A DNA stretch of 64,000 nt from Mycobacteroides sp. LB1 (GCF_013449725.1 NZ_JACCFF010000001.1:124001-188000); one strand, 5' to 3'; counted from the first letter of the stretch, positions 11,424 to 19,747 are shown. Numbers and translations are program-made. The notes: generated by a model from the letters alone, not told the origin.

Positions 11424-12956
11424 TCAGGCGTCGACCTGTACCACCAATTTCCTCGGCAGGAAAACCGCGGGAATTATGGTGACTATCGCTAATGCGACGG
11501 TCACCAAGAACACCATCGTGTACGAGTGCGAAAGCCACTGGGAAGCGTTCCCCGCAAATTCTGAACTCACGAGCACCGACGGGCCATCCGCCTCGATTCC
11601 ACCTCCGGCGCGATTGAACTGATTGGTCAGCAGCACTGCCACCAGCGAGGCCCCAACCGATCCGCCCACCTGGTCGTTGACACTGAGCAGCGTGGTACCC
11701 CGCGCCACCTGGGACGGCGCCAGCGACTGCACGCACGCCGCCGAGAGCGGCGTCGACGTGCAGCCAACACCCATGCCCATAATCAGCAATCCGGCCAGCA
11801 GTATCGGCGAAAAATCTGCTTGCCGCGCAACTCCGTACGTGAAGATCCCCAGGCCCATCGCAATCCCCGGAAGGCCGATCAACACGATCGCGCCGGGCCC
11901 ATGCCTATCCATGAACACCCCCGCGAGAGGCACGGTCAGTACGAGACCGATTCCCATCGCCACCATGGACATCCCAGACTGCATCGGCGTCTGGTGCAGT
12001 GCCACCTGGAAATAGCTCGGGATGAGCAAGCCTGCGCCGACGAAGGTGGCGGCAAAAGCGAACTGCGTGATGTTGGCCCACTTGACCACACGGTTCTCGA
12101 ATAGCCGCAGGTCAATAAGCGGGTGGGCCGCCCGGTTCCTGGTGTGCACCACGAAGGCGAAAATCAATGTCACGCCGATAATTACGGGCAGCAGGACATG
12201 GCGGTCGGCCACACTGTCGCGCCCGGGGATGGCCGACACCCCGGCAAGTAACGTCGCCACGCCGGGTGACAGCAGCAGCGCACCAACGATGTCGAGTTTC
12301 TCTGACGGCGCCGGGCGATCCGCCGGGAACATGCGTGCGGCGAGCACAAAGGCACTCAGCCCGATCGGCAGGTTGATCAGGAATATCCATTCCCAGCCAT
12401 AACTGCCGATCAGCCACCCACCCAGGATCGGCCCACCGATAGGGCCGAGTAAGAAGGGAATCGCCCCTATCGCCACCACGCGGCCAAGCCGCTTTGGTCC
12501 CGCCTCGCGGGTCAAGATCATGAAGCTCAGCGGCATCAACATACCGCCGCCGATGCCCTGTACCACACGGAAGATGATGAGCAGCAGAATATTTGGCGCC
12601 ACCGCGCACAGCAGCGAACCGACCGTGAACACCAGGACCGCACCCAGGAACAACCGTTTGGTGCCGAATCGGTCGGCCGCCCATCCGCTCATCGGGATCA
12701 CGGTCGCGAAGGCGAGCATGTAGCCGGCTATGGTCCAAGAGACGACGGCCTGATTGGAACCGAACTCGGCGACAAAGGTGCGTTGGGCGACAGCGACCGC
12801 CGTGCTGTCCAGGAAGGCCATGACACTCGCCAAACCGCATATGCCGGCGATCCGGAGCAGCGCGGCGTCCAGCTTGTCCGGGTGACCTGGCCTCTCCACA
12901 CCCAGCTGATCGGCGGGCCCGCTCGGCGCCGGGAGGGCGGTAGGCACGCTGTCCAT
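11424..12956 (-). CDS. DHA2-family drug/proton antiporter (EmrB/QacA type MFS exporter)
   Basis: The 510-residue membrane protein has about 14 hydrophobic segments. LDSTAVAVAQRTF in the first segment and GWAADRFGTKRLF (motif A) after the second place it in the DHA2 family of proton-driven exporters in the inner membrane. The ATG at 12956 follows the SDR gene by 40 bases, with only a weak ribosome binding site. It may be the last gene of the TetR-controlled run from 18161 or may export the peptide made by the operon that starts just downstream; the iron box lies downstream of its stop, so it is not placed under that element. The substrate cannot be read from the sequence. Confidence 0.9.
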   Translation of the reverse strand: MDSVPTALPAPSGPADQLGVERPGHPDKLDAALLRIAGICGLASVMAFLDSTAVAVAQRTFVAEFGSNQAVVSWTIAGYMLAFATVIPMSGWAADRFGTKRLFLGAVLVFTVGSLLCAVAPNILLLIIFRVVQGIGGGMLMPLSFMILTREAGPKRLGRVVAIGAIPFLLGPIGGPILGGWLIGSYGWEWIFLINLPIGLSAFVLAARMFPADRPAPSEKLDIVGALLLSPGVATLLAGVSAIPGRDSVADRHVLLPVIIGVTLIFAFVVHTRNRAAHPLIDLRLFENRVVKWANITQFAFAATFVGAGLLIPSYFQVALHQTPMQSGMSMVAMGIGLVLTVPLAGVFMDRHGPGAIVLIGLPGIAMGLGIFTYGVARQADFSPILLAGLLIMGMGVGCTSTPLSAACVQSLAPSQVARGTTLLSVNDQVGGSVGASLVAVLLTNQFNRAGGGIEADGPSVLVSSEFAGNASQWLSHSYTMVFLVTVALAIVTIIPAVFLPRKLVVQVDA

Positions 12957-12996
12957 AGGTCGGCGAGTATATCCACGTAAACGGCCCAGTTGGGGT

Positions 12997-13959
12997 CTAC
13001 CTCGACGGGGCGGTCACCGCTTCTGCCGAGGCTTCCGGACTCCGGCTGCGGTTCGAATACCAACGGTAGTAATCGTTCTGCACCCGACTGACGATGCCGG
13101 GCACAACCCGATACGAATCCCGGTACAGGATCCCCAGCGGGTTGTTCACCTCACGATGCCGCCGACGGATCGCGTCGAGGACCATGTCGACGCCCTCATC
13201 CAAAGACAGCGATGCGTATTGGCTCCAGTCGGTCGGCGCTGTCATATCCGTCGACACCAACGGGAGGTGGACATTGGTGACACGCACCCCGTCGGCGCGG
13301 CTCTCGATGGCCGCGATGCGCAGCACCGCATCCATGGCCGCCTTCGACCCGACATAGGCCGAGAAGTCGGGCAGGTTGCCCAGCACTCCAATCGACGAGC
13401 TGTGCACGATATGCCCCGACCGTCGGACACGCATTCCCGGCAGTAGCCGCACCAGCAGCCCGACACCGCCGAGGTAGTTGATCGCGATCGTCCGCTCGAA
13501 ATCGTGCAGCCGATGTTCTGAGTCCGCGAGAGACCGCATGATGGATCGGCCCGCGTTCAGCACCAAAATATCCGGTGCCCCATAGCGTTCGATGACCTCG
13601 TTGGCCACCGCATCGGCACCATCGCCCGTCGACAGATCACCGGGCACTGCATGCGCGATACCGCCGCGCACCCTGATCCCGCGCACGACCTCGTCGAGTT
13701 CATCGGCACGGCGGGCGGTGACAAGCACGATCGCCCCCGCCTCCGCGATGCGCTCTGCCAGCCGGCGCCCGATCCCACTCGACGCACCCGTGATCAGTAC
13801 GGTCCGGCCGCTCACACGTTCGGCGAGCGTGGGGGTCCATGGATAGCTGACCCGGATCGGCTTCGTAAGAACGTTGATCATGCGCCTGACGGCCCGCATC
13901 CGGTCTCCCATTGCTCGTGTGCTGCCGGTTGTTTCGCGTGACACCGACCGAGCTGACAC
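12997..13959 (-). CDS. Short-chain dehydrogenase/reductase
   Basis: The protein of 320 residues is a classical SDR. Cofactor motif TGASSGIG is near residue 56, NAG follows in the middle, the catalytic serine is in HSSSIG, and the YxxxK pair appears as SAYVGSKAA. A leading 45-residue extension before the Rossmann fold and a tail with NDYYRWYSNRS resemble SDR domains of mycobacterial long-chain acyl reductases, but the substrate is unknown. The start is GTG at 13959 with CGGAG 7 bases upstream. Transcribed with the PanE-like gene upstream (64-base gap that contains two TGACA inverted repeats) and the DHA2 exporter downstream. Confidence 0.88.
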   Translation of the reverse strand: MSARSVSRETTGSTRAMGDRMRAVRRMINVLTKPIRVSYPWTPTLAERVSGRTVLITGASSGIGRRLAERIAEAGAIVLVTARRADELDEVVRGIRVRGGIAHAVPGDLSTGDGADAVANEVIERYGAPDILVLNAGRSIMRSLADSEHRLHDFERTIAINYLGGVGLLVRLLPGMRVRRSGHIVHSSSIGVLGNLPDFSAYVGSKAAMDAVLRIAAIESRADGVRVTNVHLPLVSTDMTAPTDWSQYASLSLDEGVDMVLDAIRRRHREVNNPLGILYRDSYRVVPGIVSRVQNDYYRWYSNRSRSPEASAEAVTAPSR

Positions 13960-14004
13960 ATGTCAACTCCGGGCAATGATTATGTTGACACCGCCCGTTG
14001 TCAA
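13954..14004. promoter_or_regulatory. Two TGACA-type inverted repeats between SDR and PanE-like genes
   Basis: Positions 13954-13965 read TGACACATGTCA and 13985-14004 read TTGACA, an 8-base spacer, then TGTCAA. The arms are perfect and the two sites share the TGACA/TGTCA half-site, 31 bases apart start to start. They lie around the GTG start of the SDR gene. They may be operators for an internal promoter of the SDR-exporter pair; the TTGACA could also be a -35 element. No matching regulator is identified. Confidence 0.35.
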
Positions 14005-14023
14005 GATGGCATCAGGCCGTATC

Positions 14024-15052
14024 TCAGGCCCGGCAGTTGCCCCTGCACCGGTCGGCACGATCACTGACCTCGCGGAGCAGCTCCGGGCCCAGCCAGCTTC
14101 CCCGACCTCCTGCAGTGATCTCGCGGACGAGGTCGACAAGCGTGGCATTGACCGGCGCGTTCCGCCCGAGTCCCCTGGCCAGCCCCACGACTTCTCCGTT
14201 GATGTAGTCAATTTCGGTGGGCCGCCCCGCGGTGATGTCGTCAAACATGGACGAGCGCGCCTGCGGATCAATGGTGATCATCTGGCGAGCCAACCTGGTG
14301 AACACCGGGTTGGGGGTCCGCAGCACCCAGGGCATCAGCGAGATCGGGGCGGCGAGCGGGCTCACCACGGGCTGGCCCGCACGACGCAACAGCCCGAGCG
14401 CTTCATGCTGCGCGGCCGCCAGCACGCGCCGGAAATCCCTGTCCTCCAGTTCTGCCTTCAGCGGCAGGCCGGACAGCGCGTTGACGGCGTTGTTGAGGTT
14501 CACCAATAGCTTTCCCCACTGCACCGCTGGCATATCGCCATGCGTGTCGGTGGGCAGCCCGCTGTCGGTCAACGCCTGCGCGACAGTCTCCGCGCCGGTA
14601 GCAAGGGCGAGTTTCCCCCAGGTGCCCTGATGAAAATGCCCCGGGCCGACCTGCGCGACGTTGAACCCCACCATTCCGGCAATCACGCTGTGCTGCTTCA
14701 CATGTTGCGCAATCACGGCCGGGTTCCGTATCCCATTCTGCAAGCTGACCACCAGCGCACCTGGCCGCAACCGCCCCGCCAGTGACTCCGCGATCCCTGC
14801 GGTGGCTGCAGATTTCACCGTCACAAGCACGGCGTCGGCCTCACGCACCGCCTCGATATCTTCGGTGAAAGCACAGTCGTCGCCGGGAATTGTGGCTGAC
14901 GATCCCAGGTAATCCGAGACGGTCAGGCCATGCTCGGCGATGGCTCGGCCTAGCCCCATCCGACCGATGTACACGATGTCGTGCCCGGCCGTCTGTAGCC
15001 TGCCGCCCAGATAGCAGCCGATGCTTCCGGCCCCGGCCACGGCGACCCTCAT
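14024..15052 (-). CDS. Ketopantoate reductase-like oxidoreductase (ApbA/PanE family)
   Basis: The 342-residue protein begins with the NADP-binding motif GAGSIGCYLGG, has TVKS at the end of the Rossmann domain, QNGI, the catalytic-lysine segment VQWGKLLVNL, and RPTEIDYINGEV in the C-terminal helical domain. The family reduces 2-oxo acids such as ketopantoate to hydroxy acids with NADPH. Its ATG overlaps the stop of the metallo-hydrolase gene by 4 bases, which indicates translational coupling. In this catabolic context it is more likely a 2-oxo or 2-hydroxy acid reductase of a side pathway than the biosynthetic PanE. Confidence 0.88.
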   Translation of the reverse strand: MRVAVAGAGSIGCYLGGRLQTAGHDIVYIGRMGLGRAIAEHGLTVSDYLGSSATIPGDDCAFTEDIEAVREADAVLVTVKSAATAGIAESLAGRLRPGALVVSLQNGIRNPAVIAQHVKQHSVIAGMVGFNVAQVGPGHFHQGTWGKLALATGAETVAQALTDSGLPTDTHGDMPAVQWGKLLVNLNNAVNALSGLPLKAELEDRDFRRVLAAAQHEALGLLRRAGQPVVSPLAAPISLMPWVLRTPNPVFTRLARQMITIDPQARSSMFDDITAGRPTEIDYINGEVVGLARGLGRNAPVNATLVDLVREITAGGRGSWLGPELLREVSDRADRCRGNCRA

Positions 15053-15921
15053 CGAGCGGGCACCCGCGTGGGCTCCCCTGCCACCACGGCACGGTCCAGG
15101 TAGTAGGGATGGTGCGCATTGATGATCTGCACATCATCTCGCGCAGCCAACTCACGCAGCCGTTGCGCGTTGTACAGCCGCGACGTCGCATCCGCCTGCA
15201 CGATGTTCTGGAACACCCTGAACACCATCGGGCAACGCGGGTCTGGCCGCATCTCGTCGGGATGCATAAAGGCGTCTCCCGCATGGACAAGCCAGCGCGG
15301 GCGGTCGATACCGCCCGTGTCGATCACCACGCCCACATGACCGCGGCTGTGCCCGGCCAGCGGAATGATGGCAATCTCTTCCGGCAGGCCGGAGAGCTGG
15401 CGTACAGCCTCGAAGCCGAACCACCAATCGCCACCGATCGAGTACTCGACCCATCGGTCTTGCCCCCGTTTACGACTCATAAGGTCAAGCTGCCCGGTGT
15501 ACCTGACCCGGTCATGGAGCGTGAGCAGCGACCGGATGGACTCGGCCTCGATCGCGTGCACATGCAGACGCGCGTTCGGAAAGTCGTCGACTCCGCCGAC
15601 GTGATCGTGATCGTGATGGGTCAGCACAACGTCGGTGACATCCTCCGGGTCGTATCCCAGTGCATGCACCTGGCGCACAGCGGTCTCCGACTCTGCGAAC
15701 TCGGGGTTGAGGAGGAGCTGGAGCGGTCGACCGATCCTTCCGACTGGGTCCGCGATATCCCGCAGGCCAAAGCCGGTATCGACGAGCACCAGCCTTTTGC
15801 CCGTGTCGATGAGCAGGCAATGACAGACCAGACGGCCGCGCTGCCACGGCGCGCCCTTACCCTCGATGAGTCGCTTACCCAGGGGAGCCATCGTGCCGCA
15901 GTTCAGGTGATGGATGCGCAT
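15049..15921 (-). CDS. Metallo-beta-lactamase-fold hydrolase, HxDxDH variant
   Basis: The 290-residue cytosolic protein has the MBL fold: DTGFGLRD, the metal motif THHDHDHVGG, GHSRGH, HAGDAF and NAHHPY. The usual HxHxDH motif is changed to HxDxDH, a variant seen in a subgroup of lactonase or esterase-like MBL enzymes. The ATG follows the RidA-like stop by 2 bases, with a GGGGAG site that overlaps that stop, so the two genes are coupled. The reaction is probably ester, lactone or thioester hydrolysis; the substrate is not known. Confidence 0.88.
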   Translation of the reverse strand: MRIHHLNCGTMAPLGKRLIEGKGAPWQRGRLVCHCLLIDTGKRLVLVDTGFGLRDIADPVGRIGRPLQLLLNPEFAESETAVRQVHALGYDPEDVTDVVLTHHDHDHVGGVDDFPNARLHVHAIEAESIRSLLTLHDRVRYTGQLDLMSRKRGQDRWVEYSIGGDWWFGFEAVRQLSGLPEEIAIIPLAGHSRGHVGVVIDTGGIDRPRWLVHAGDAFMHPDEMRPDPRCPMVFRVFQNIVQADATSRLYNAQRLRELAARDDVQIINAHHPYYLDRAVVAGEPTRVPAR

Positions 15922-15923
15922 CG

Positions 15924-16313
15924 CTACTCCCCTGTCCCCGAAACGACTGCCAGTGCGTCGATCTCGACCAGCACACCAGGCGGGAGCCCACCGTAAAGGG
16001 TGGTGCGCGCCGGGTAGGGCTCACTGAGAGTCTCCTCGAACGCCCGGTTGAGTTCGGCGAACGCCCCGGGTGACTGCAGGTAGACCCGCAGCATCAACAC
16101 GTCATCGAAATCCGCATCGGCCTCCTGCAAGATCGCCCGAACGTTACGCAATGTCTGGACTGCCTGTCCGTAGGTCGTCTCGCCGGCTAACGAGCTGGTC
16201 GCAGGGTGGAGCCCCACCTGGCCCGATACTTGAATGGTGTTGCCGATACGAACGCCCTGAGAGTAGGCACCGATAGGACGCGGTGCCAGCGCTGTCTCGA
16301 TCTGGGTCTTCAC
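15924..16313 (-). CDS. RidA/YjgF-family protein lacking the catalytic arginine
   Basis: The 129-residue protein has the RidA fold markers APRPIGAYSQGV, SGQVGLHP, the AVQTLRNVRAIL helix and LPPGVLVEIDALAV. Canonical RidA deaminates 2-aminoacrylate and related imines using an arginine in an ARLP segment. Here the aligned segment is YGGLPPG, so that arginine is a glycine. It likely belongs to a non-deaminase Rid subfamily often found in catabolic operons. A frame extends to 16433, but GTG at 16313 has AAGGA 10 bases upstream and matches the family length. It is followed after 2 bases by the MBL gene. Confidence 0.88.
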   Translation of the reverse strand: MKTQIETALAPRPIGAYSQGVRIGNTIQVSGQVGLHPATSSLAGETTYGQAVQTLRNVRAILQEADADFDDVLMLRVYLQSPGAFAELNRAFEETLSEPYPARTTLYGGLPPGVLVEIDALAVVSGTGE

Positions 16314-16350
16314 TATCCGAATTCCTTTCTGCACGCACTGGACTGAGCCG

Positions 16351-17349
16351 CTACGGAGCTCCTGGGCCAACCAGGACCTCCCCCAGGACACGCTGGGCAT
16401 TACCTCCGAGAATCCCCGAAACTTCGGGCGCACTGAACCCGGTGCGCCGCAACGCCTCGCTCAGCGCGGGGAACCCGCCAGGCCCATCGAATCCCGCGGC
16501 GTACCCGGGCACTCCGTTCATATCGGTTCCAACACACAGATGGCCGGCGCCGACGAGCTCTGCCAGATGCGAGGCGTGGCGCGCGAAGTCGTCCAGGTCT
16601 CGCATACCGAGGCCGCGAAAGCCCATGGGCCACAATCCGACCAGCCCACCCGTGTCGGCGATGGCACGCACCTCGACATCGCTGATGTACCGGGGGAACT
16701 CCTGCACCGCTGCCGCGCCGGTGTGGGAGCTGATCACCGGGGCCCGGGCGTTCTCACACACTGCCAACGTGGTGGGCGCATCGGCGTGCGCCAGGTCCAC
16801 CAGCATCCCCAGCCGGTTGGCTTCCGCAACAACCTCTTTGCCCAGTGCCGTCAACCCCGCGCCGTGACGCCCCGAGCGCACCGCTCGGCTGCCCCGGTTT
16901 CCGGTCAGCGAGGTACTGATCGTTCCGAGACCGTTGTCCGCATAGTGGACCAGACCCAGGACCCGCACCCCGAGGCGATGCAGCTCTACCAACCGATCCG
17001 GTTGTGCCGCCACCACATCGGCGCCCTCGATACCGAGTATCACTGCGGAGTTCTCGGTGCCCTCGGCCTGCCCAAGGCTGTCCACCACCGGGATACCCGC
17101 TGCGGCCGCCTCGGCGCGGGCAAGGGCGAGCTGCGCCTTGACGCCACTCCAGGGCGATCGAAGGCGCCATGCGGTGCCGAGCAGCGCATCTCCCACCGCG
17201 GTCACCACCGCCAGCCTGCCCTTCGGCAGTGAAGAAAGCGGCTCGGACCGCATGTCTATTGCCTTCTCGCCCAACGCCCGTAGCCATTTAGGGACGATAC
17301 TCAGCCCGTGTGTGTGCAGGTCGACGGTCAGCGTCTCCCCGCCGTTCAA
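16351..17349 (-). CDS. Membrane dipeptidase family (renal dipeptidase-like) zinc hydrolase
   Basis: The 332-residue protein is an amidohydrolase-fold dipeptidase: VDLHTHG at the N-terminus holds the first metal ligands, GIEGAD the bridging glutamate, DLAHAD and SSHTGA further His ligands, and GTDMNG the C-terminal Asp. The family hydrolyses dipeptides, often with a D-residue, and some beta-lactams. The start is read as TTG at 17349, overlapping the aldolase stop (TTGA) with GGAGG 7 bases upstream; the frame is open further upstream, but that would be inside the aldolase gene. Thus the gene is translationally coupled to the aldolase. No signal peptide is seen. Confidence 0.85.
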   Translation of the reverse strand: MNGGETLTVDLHTHGLSIVPKWLRALGEKAIDMRSEPLSSLPKGRLAVVTAVGDALLGTAWRLRSPWSGVKAQLALARAEAAAAGIPVVDSLGQAEGTENSAVILGIEGADVVAAQPDRLVELHRLGVRVLGLVHYADNGLGTISTSLTGNRGSRAVRSGRHGAGLTALGKEVVAEANRLGMLVDLAHADAPTTLAVCENARAPVISSHTGAAAVQEFPRYISDVEVRAIADTGGLVGLWPMGFRGLGMRDLDDFARHASHLAELVGAGHLCVGTDMNGVPGYAAGFDGPGGFPALSEALRRTGFSAPEVSGILGGNAQRVLGEVLVGPGAP

Positions 17350-18161
17350 CAGAAGGCCTCCGGAGCGGTCCGCACGATCTCGTCCCAGAGCGGCCGGAAC
17401 TGGAACCATCCGGCAAGCGGGGTGCCCGTCTGCTGGTAGACCGAGACCGCCGTGTCATGGGCAATCTCTCGAGGTTGCCCTGCAGCCATCGCGAGCAGCT
17501 GCGCCTGGCACGACCGTTCCATCGAGATGAACCACCATGCCGCTTCGGCCACCGAATGGCCCACTGTGAGCAGTCCGTGGTTCTGCAGGATCACCGCCTT
17601 GCTCGGGCCGAGGGCCGCGCCGATGGCGCGCCCTTCCTCCAGATCGGTGACCACGCCTTGGTAGTCGGTGTACACCGCATGGTCTTGGTAGAACGCGCAC
17701 GCGTCCTGCGTGATGGGCAGTAACGGCTGCCCCAACGACGAGAACGCCTTTCCGTGTATCGAGTGAGCGTGTGCTGCGGCGACCACGTCCGGCCTCGCCT
17801 TGTGCACCTCTGAGTGGATACAGAATGCCGCCCGGTTCACCGGGCGGTCCCCAGTGAGCACGTTTCCCTCATGGTCAACCTGGACAAGGTCCGACACCGT
17901 GATATGCCGGAAGTTCATCCCAAATGGGTTCACCCAGAACGTTTCCGGGAATTCGGGGTCACGAACAGTGATGTGCCCGGCCACGCCCTCGGAGAAACCG
18001 AATGCGCCGAAGATGCGGAAGGCGGCGGCCAGCTCGCGCAGCCGGAGGTCACGTTCCTCCCCGACCGTCGCGGGCGACGGCTGTTTCAACCACTCGGTGC
18101 CCGCGGAACCGACCGCGTATGCCGACATCTCCTCGCCCACTGCAATGCCTCCGGCCACCAT
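17346..18161 (-). CDS. Class II aldolase/adducin-domain protein
   Basis: The 271-residue protein has the class II aldolase fold: GHITVRDPE, the NPFG substrate loop, the zinc ligands HAHSIHG and LQNHGLLTVG, and a C-terminal helix pair. Members are metal-dependent fuculose- or ribulose-phosphate-type aldolases, epimerases or decarboxylases. Of three nearby ATG codons, the one at 18161 is preferred because AAGGAG is 6 bases upstream. It is the first gene of the minus-strand run, and an operator-like palindrome (18176-18191) lies immediately before the ribosome binding site. The substrate is unknown. Confidence 0.88.
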   Translation of the reverse strand: MVAGGIAVGEEMSAYAVGSAGTEWLKQPSPATVGEERDLRLRELAAAFRIFGAFGFSEGVAGHITVRDPEFPETFWVNPFGMNFRHITVSDLVQVDHEGNVLTGDRPVNRAAFCIHSEVHKARPDVVAAAHAHSIHGKAFSSLGQPLLPITQDACAFYQDHAVYTDYQGVVTDLEEGRAIGAALGPSKAVILQNHGLLTVGHSVAEAAWWFISMERSCQAQLLAMAAGQPREIAHDTAVSVYQQTGTPLAGWFQFRPLWDEIVRTAPEAFC

Positions 18162-18175
18162 CTGCATCTCCTTTC

Positions 18176-18191
18176 GATACATACCTGTATC
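18176..18191. promoter_or_regulatory. Operator 1 for the divergent TetR regulator
   Basis: The 16 bases GATACATACCTGTATC form an inverted repeat with 6-base arms GATACA/TGTATC, extended by one more pair at each end. The site lies 14 bases upstream of the aldolase ATG. A second copy differing by two bases lies at 18363-18378 before the TetR gene, so both probably bind that regulator. Confidence 0.68.
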
Positions 18192-18362
18192 GGTTCTCCA
18201 CAAGCTACTGCCGCACCCGGAAGCCCGTCAAGGGGATCCTGAACGAAGAACCGCCTGCCGAGACGGCAAATAGTCATTATTAAAGCGATGTTCCGATGCA
18301 CCGCACCGACAGCAGGCTGGCGTGTTCATGCACAACTTCCGCGCTTCGGTTCGACAATATTG

Positions 18363-18378
18363 GATACATATCTGTATT
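18363..18378. promoter_or_regulatory. Operator 2 for the divergent TetR regulator (autoregulation)
   Basis: The 16 bases GATACATATCTGTATT match operator 1 at 14 of 16 positions, giving the shared pattern GATACATAYCTGTATY. It lies 38 bases before the TetR ATG, overlapping the likely promoter (TATTAA downstream half). This arrangement is typical of a TetR protein that represses both itself and the divergent operon. Confidence 0.65.
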
Positions 18379-18416
18379 AAAGCTATGGTTCACCTCTGCA
18401 CCACGAAGGGAAGCCC

Positions 18417-19046
18417 ATGCCGAAAGGTTGGACTCATCGGCGCGAACGCACGCGTGCGCGCCTGCTAGACGCAGCGCTCGACGCCTTCGCCGAGCGCGGC
18501 TTCCACGGTGCGAGCATCGAAAATATCTGCGAGAGAGCAGGATTCACCCGCGGCGCGTTTTATTCGAACTTCTCGGGCAAGGACGAGCTCTTCTTCGCCC
18601 TATTCGACGCCAGCAGCGACCAGCTGATCGCACAGCTGCGGGCGGCGCTCGAACAGTGCCGAGACAGCCCGGATCCCCTGGGCACCTTCATTTCCATGAT
18701 CGATGACAAGGGCCCGGAACAGCGCCGCTGGTACCTGATCAGCACCGAGTTCACCCTCTACGCAATCCGCGAGCCAAGCGCTGCCGCCATCTTGGCGGAG
18801 CATGACGCGCGGTTGCGCCGCGAGGCGGCAGGTGTCATCAGCGAGCTGATGTCCATCGCCAATCGGGAGTTGATCATCGACACCGAGCTCATCGCCCGAT
18901 TGGCCACCGCCTTGCGCGAGGGTGCCGCGGCACAGGTATATGTCGAGCCCGAGGTGGCCGAGGCACGCATGCTCGAGCGGCTCGCCTTCCCCGCCATGCT
19001 GCGGACCTTCTCCCAACCCGTTCACCGGCCGGCAGGCAACGACTAA
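18417..19046 (+). CDS. TetR-family transcriptional regulator of the divergent aldolase operon
   Basis: The 209-residue protein has an N-terminal TetR helix-turn-helix (residues 10-57) with RARLLDAALDAFAERGF, ASIENICERAGFTRGAFYSNF and KDELFFALFD, followed by an all-helical ligand domain (TetR_C-like). An AGGGA site is about 7 bases before the ATG. It diverges from the aldolase operon, and two copies of GATACATAYCTGTATY lie in the 255-base spacer. It is expected to repress both directions and to release DNA when the pathway substrate or a metabolite binds; the ligand is unknown. Confidence 0.93.
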   Translation: MPKGWTHRRERTRARLLDAALDAFAERGFHGASIENICERAGFTRGAFYSNFSGKDELFFALFDASSDQLIAQLRAALEQCRDSPDPLGTFISMIDDKGPEQRRWYLISTEFTLYAIREPSAAAILAEHDARLRREAAGVISELMSIANRELIIDTELIARLATALREGAAAQVYVEPEVAEARMLERLAFPAMLRTFSQPVHRPAGND

Positions 19047-19141
19047 CGACGGGACGAAACCCTCTCGAAGTGATCGATTCTCGCCAAATCGCGCCGGTAC
19101 CCAGAGCTATTCTTCCCAGTAGGTGCGAGTTAGGCGGGCGT

Positions 19142-19747
19142 ATGCGGTTCAGCACGACGATCTTCCTGATTGCCACACTGCTATGCGGCTGCGTCTCACC
19201 TAGTAGCTCGGCCCGGCACAGCGAATGGTCCTCAATCGTGTCGATGCTCTCGGAACAGCAGAAGGCTTTACACGAGAAGGACCCCCGCTACGACCTACCC
19301 GGCACACCCAAGCCGGCGACACGCGACGACATCCGTGCGAAGGAACGGCAGTGGGGTCGCTACCTCGATGCCGACCACCGCGATCTACTGCAGATTTCCG
19401 ACGGCCTACGCGCCTTCTGCGGTTTCGAGCACCTGTTTTCACTCGCAGACTCGGCACCCGGCTCCAAGAACTGGAAACGGATGAAGGCGTACATCGAGGG
19501 TGCGTCGTTGACACCCGAGTACTTCGGCGCCCATTCCTTCGATCAACTGATTCCCGTCATCGGCTCCGACGATTACTACGGCATGACCATCGCCGTTTCC
19601 CATTCGTATTTCACCGACGAGCCAGGTGTCGTCTTCGAGCTTGCGGGTGACGGACCAACCGGGATCGGCCAGTACCCGACGCTGATGGACGCGGTGATAA
19701 GCAAGGCGCAGCGGTACCAGCAGGAGCTTGCGAACGTGAACGCGTAG
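19142..19747 (+). CDS. SMI1/KNR4-domain lipoprotein
   Basis: The 201-residue protein starts with MRFSTTIFLIATLLCGC, a lipoprotein signal with the lipid-modified cysteine at residue 17. The mature part resembles the SMI1/KNR4 (SUKH) fold: ATRDDIRAKERQWGRYLDADHRDLLQISDGLRAFCG at the N-side, then YFGAHSFDQLIPVIGSDDYYG and a C-terminal acidic strand segment. A longer frame opens at 19070 but the ATG at 19142 gives the signal peptide. SUKH proteins are often immunity proteins of polymorphic toxins, but no toxin gene is adjacent, so it may be an orphan. The assignment to SUKH is by eye. Confidence 0.65.
   Translation: MRFSTTIFLIATLLCGCVSPSSSARHSEWSSIVSMLSEQQKALHEKDPRYDLPGTPKPATRDDIRAKERQWGRYLDADHRDLLQISDGLRAFCGFEHLFSLADSAPGSKNWKRMKAYIEGASLTPEYFGAHSFDQLIPVIGSDDYYGMTIAVSHSYFTDEPGVVFELAGDGPTGIGQYPTLMDAVISKAQRYQQELANVNA

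Noticed and set aside
14890..15996. 368-codon plus-strand frame opposite the MBL and PanE-like genes
   Set aside because: No family pattern; the minus-strand proteins hold clear catalytic motifs and coupled starts.
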